Source: Chitinophagaceae bacterium (GTDB lineage Bacteria; Bacteroidota; Bacteroidia; Chitinophagales; Chitinophagaceae). Taken from it: 64,000 bases of DNA. The notes beneath the pieces are model-generated. The model saw nothing but the letters and a program-made list of their open reading frames with translations. It made no database searches and was not told the origin of the DNA. Position numbers and translations under genes: made by a program. The stretch covers positions 1-64,000 of the forward strand of contig CANGYR010000014.1 in assembly GCA_947458275.1 (NCBI GenBank). The letters are read 5' to 3'. This document shows, piece after piece, positions 63,122-64,000 of this stretch; position 1 is the stretch's first letter, and each line of letters starts with the position of its first letter.

Positions 63122-63724
63122 TTATTTGCTGAGTGCAAACTGAAGATTCAGCTGAATGCTTACATCTTTGCCCACAACTGCGCCACCCGCTTCTGTAAGG
63201 GTATTCCATTTTAATCCGTACTCCAGGCGGTTGATTTTTCCGGTAGCCTTGAAACCTGCTTTGGTATTACCATAGCCGTCTTTTGCTGTTCCGCCGTAAG
63301 TAACATCAAAGGTCACTTTTTTGGTTACGTTTCGGATGGTCAAATCACCTGTAAGGGTGTACTTATTTCCGGATTTCTTTTTAAATGAAGTGCTTTTGAA
63401 AGTCATTTTGGGATAAGCTTCTGCATTAAAGAAATCATCGCCTTTCAAATGGCCATCGCGACTTGCATTGTCTGTATTGACACTTGCTACATCTACACTG
63501 AAGTTAATGCTGGCGTCACTGAAATCATCTTTCGTGTTGGAAATGCTTCCTTCAAATGTTTTAAAACTTCCATCTACTTCAGAAATTACCAAATGGGTTA
63601 TGGTGAATTTCACATTGGAATGCAGGTTATCCAGTTTCCAGTTTTTAGCAGTCTGTGCTATTGCATTAACAGAAAAAAATGTCAGGATTAAAAGTGCTGA
63701 TAAATTTTGAATAATTCTCTTCAT
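63122..63724 (-). CDS. YceI-family periplasmic lipid-binding protein
   Basis: A 200-residue exported protein (signal peptide ends AIAQ, residue 23) forming the YceI lipocalin-like barrel that binds polyisoprenoid or fatty-acid-like chains. Recognisable parts are WKLDNLHSNVKFTITHLVIS, GHLKGDDFFNAEAYPKMTFK and LTIRNVTKKVTFDVTYGG. The divergent HxlR-type gene and the GTAAC/GTTAC sites between them suggest it is controlled by that regulator. Confidence 0.93.
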   Translation of the reverse strand: MKRIIQNLSALLILTFFSVNAIAQTAKNWKLDNLHSNVKFTITHLVISEVDGSFKTFEGSISNTKDDFSDASINFSVDVASVNTDNASRDGHLKGDDFFNAEAYPKMTFKSTSFKKKSGNKYTLTGDLTIRNVTKKVTFDVTYGGTAKDGYGNTKAGFKATGKINRLEYGLKWNTLTEAGGAVVGKDVSIQLNLQFALSK

Positions 63725-63777
63725 AAAATTTAATTTGTTTTGTTTTTTACAAAATTAAGTAAGTTTGCTAACAAAAA

Positions 63778-63800
63778 GTAACTTGTTACCTTTTGGTAAC
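63778..63800. promoter_or_regulatory. Candidate HxlR operator between yceI and hxlR
   Basis: Three half-sites, GTAAC (63778-63782), GTTAC (63785-63789) and GGTAAC (63795-63800), form two adjoining palindromes: GTAAC-TT-GTTAC and GTTACC-TTTT-GGTAAC. This is the kind of dyad bound by winged-helix regulators and is placed between two divergent starts. Confidence 0.55.
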
Positions 63801-63843
63801 TATAATCATTTCTGTTAATGATAATTTTCAATTATTTTTTGAG

Positions 63844-64000
63844 ATGAAAAATAAAACCTGCTCCTACAAATTAATGGCATCAAGAGATGCGTTGACTGTT
63901 ATACAAGGTAAATGGAGATTGCCCATTATTATTTCACTTACCTATGGTGCCAAACGTTTTGGCGAAATAAAAAACGACATTGAAGATATATCACCAAAGA
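63844..64000 (+). CDS. HxlR-family transcriptional regulator (partial, runs off the right edge)
   Basis: Fifty-two codons are visible. The reading MKNKTCSYKLMASRDALTVI, then QGKWRLPIIISL and GAKRFGEIKNDIEDISPK, is the start of the HxlR winged-helix domain, with the N-terminal cysteine often seen in redox- or electrophile-sensing members and the GKW and RFxEI motifs of the DNA-binding core. It is divergent from yceI with a palindromic operator in between, so it probably represses yceI and itself. Confidence 0.88.
   Translation, partial: MKNKTCSYKLMASRDALTVIQGKWRLPIIISLTYGAKRFGEIKNDIEDISPK

Overview
The window reads as chromosomal DNA of a Bacteroidota bacterium, most likely of the Chitinophagaceae or a close relative. 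Supporting signs are a secreted M1 peptidase with a type IX secretion C-terminal domain, a SusC/SusD pair, an S46 dipeptidyl peptidase, a TlpA protein with a DUF4369-type N-terminus, a secreted YceI protein beside an HxlR regulator, CarB without its allosteric domain, and -7 promoter boxes of the form TAnnTTTG. The family-level placement is inference. No rRNA, tRNA, CRISPR array, intact transposase or prophage block was found. Nearly everything is housekeeping or envelope metabolism; the unusual material lies mostly between genes.

Layout. 1-680: start of an SDR-type gene running off the left edge, then 650 bp of repeats and hairpins. 0.7-6.5 kb: small membrane protein, T9SS M1 peptidase, radical SAM/SPASM protein, AI-2E permease, GHL10-type secreted glycosidase. 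6.8-12.7 kb: rpoN, PAP2-like membrane protein, cupredoxin-like lipoprotein, UvrD/PcrA helicase, Nfu-type Fe-S protein. 13-14.7 kb: overlapping pnuC-tag-NadR-like operon. 14.7-17.6 kb (minus): GH3-family protein, LysE exporter, MtgA. 17.7-24.3 kb: DPP7-like S46 peptidase, prfA, amidohydrolase, a broken ORF6N gene between direct repeats, recO. 24.4-31.2 kb: MMPL/RND transporter and a SusC/SusD pair ending in a strong terminator. 31.4-35 kb (minus): deoxyhypusine-synthase-like gene, gatB, TlpA lipoprotein. 35.3-41.2 kb: tatC-rpiB, alaS (minus), M23 endopeptidase, MerR regulator. 41.3-46.5 kb (minus): six-gene rsfS-ftsH-lutC-GGCT-lpxH-unknown operon. 46.6-49.9 kb: birA, then M23 peptidase, bcp and a small HExxH protein (minus). 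50.3-52.7 kb: AT-rich Wzz-like and polytopic membrane protein pair. 52.8-60.3 kb: carB-comEC-purH-EamA run. 60.3-64 kb: polysaccharide-deacetylase-like protein, lutB, yceI, and the start of a divergent HxlR regulator.

The genes fall into functional sets: NAD precursor salvage (pnuC plus NadR-like kinase), pyrimidine and purine synthesis (carB, purH), translation (prfA, gatB, alaS, rsfS), envelope building and remodelling (mtgA, two M23 peptidases, lpxH, Wzz-like protein, SusCD, tatC), and lactate-utilisation-type proteins split between two places (lutC at 43 kb, lutB at 62 kb).

The most notable signal not explained by genes is a family of intergenic arrays built from a few short words: aataaggaagtg-type, ccaaacccc-type, ggagatgtg-type, gtaaaatatcgaat-type, aaagtataaagt-type and gttgaagattg-type. 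They are often followed by their own reverse complement or by small GC-rich palindromes. They occur in about ten intergenic gaps. Two copies share a perfect 43-bp segment and flank the broken ORF6N gene. Separate REP-like triloop hairpins, a 90-bp tandem duplication with bulged hairpins, and a CGCAGAG inverted-repeat element are also present.
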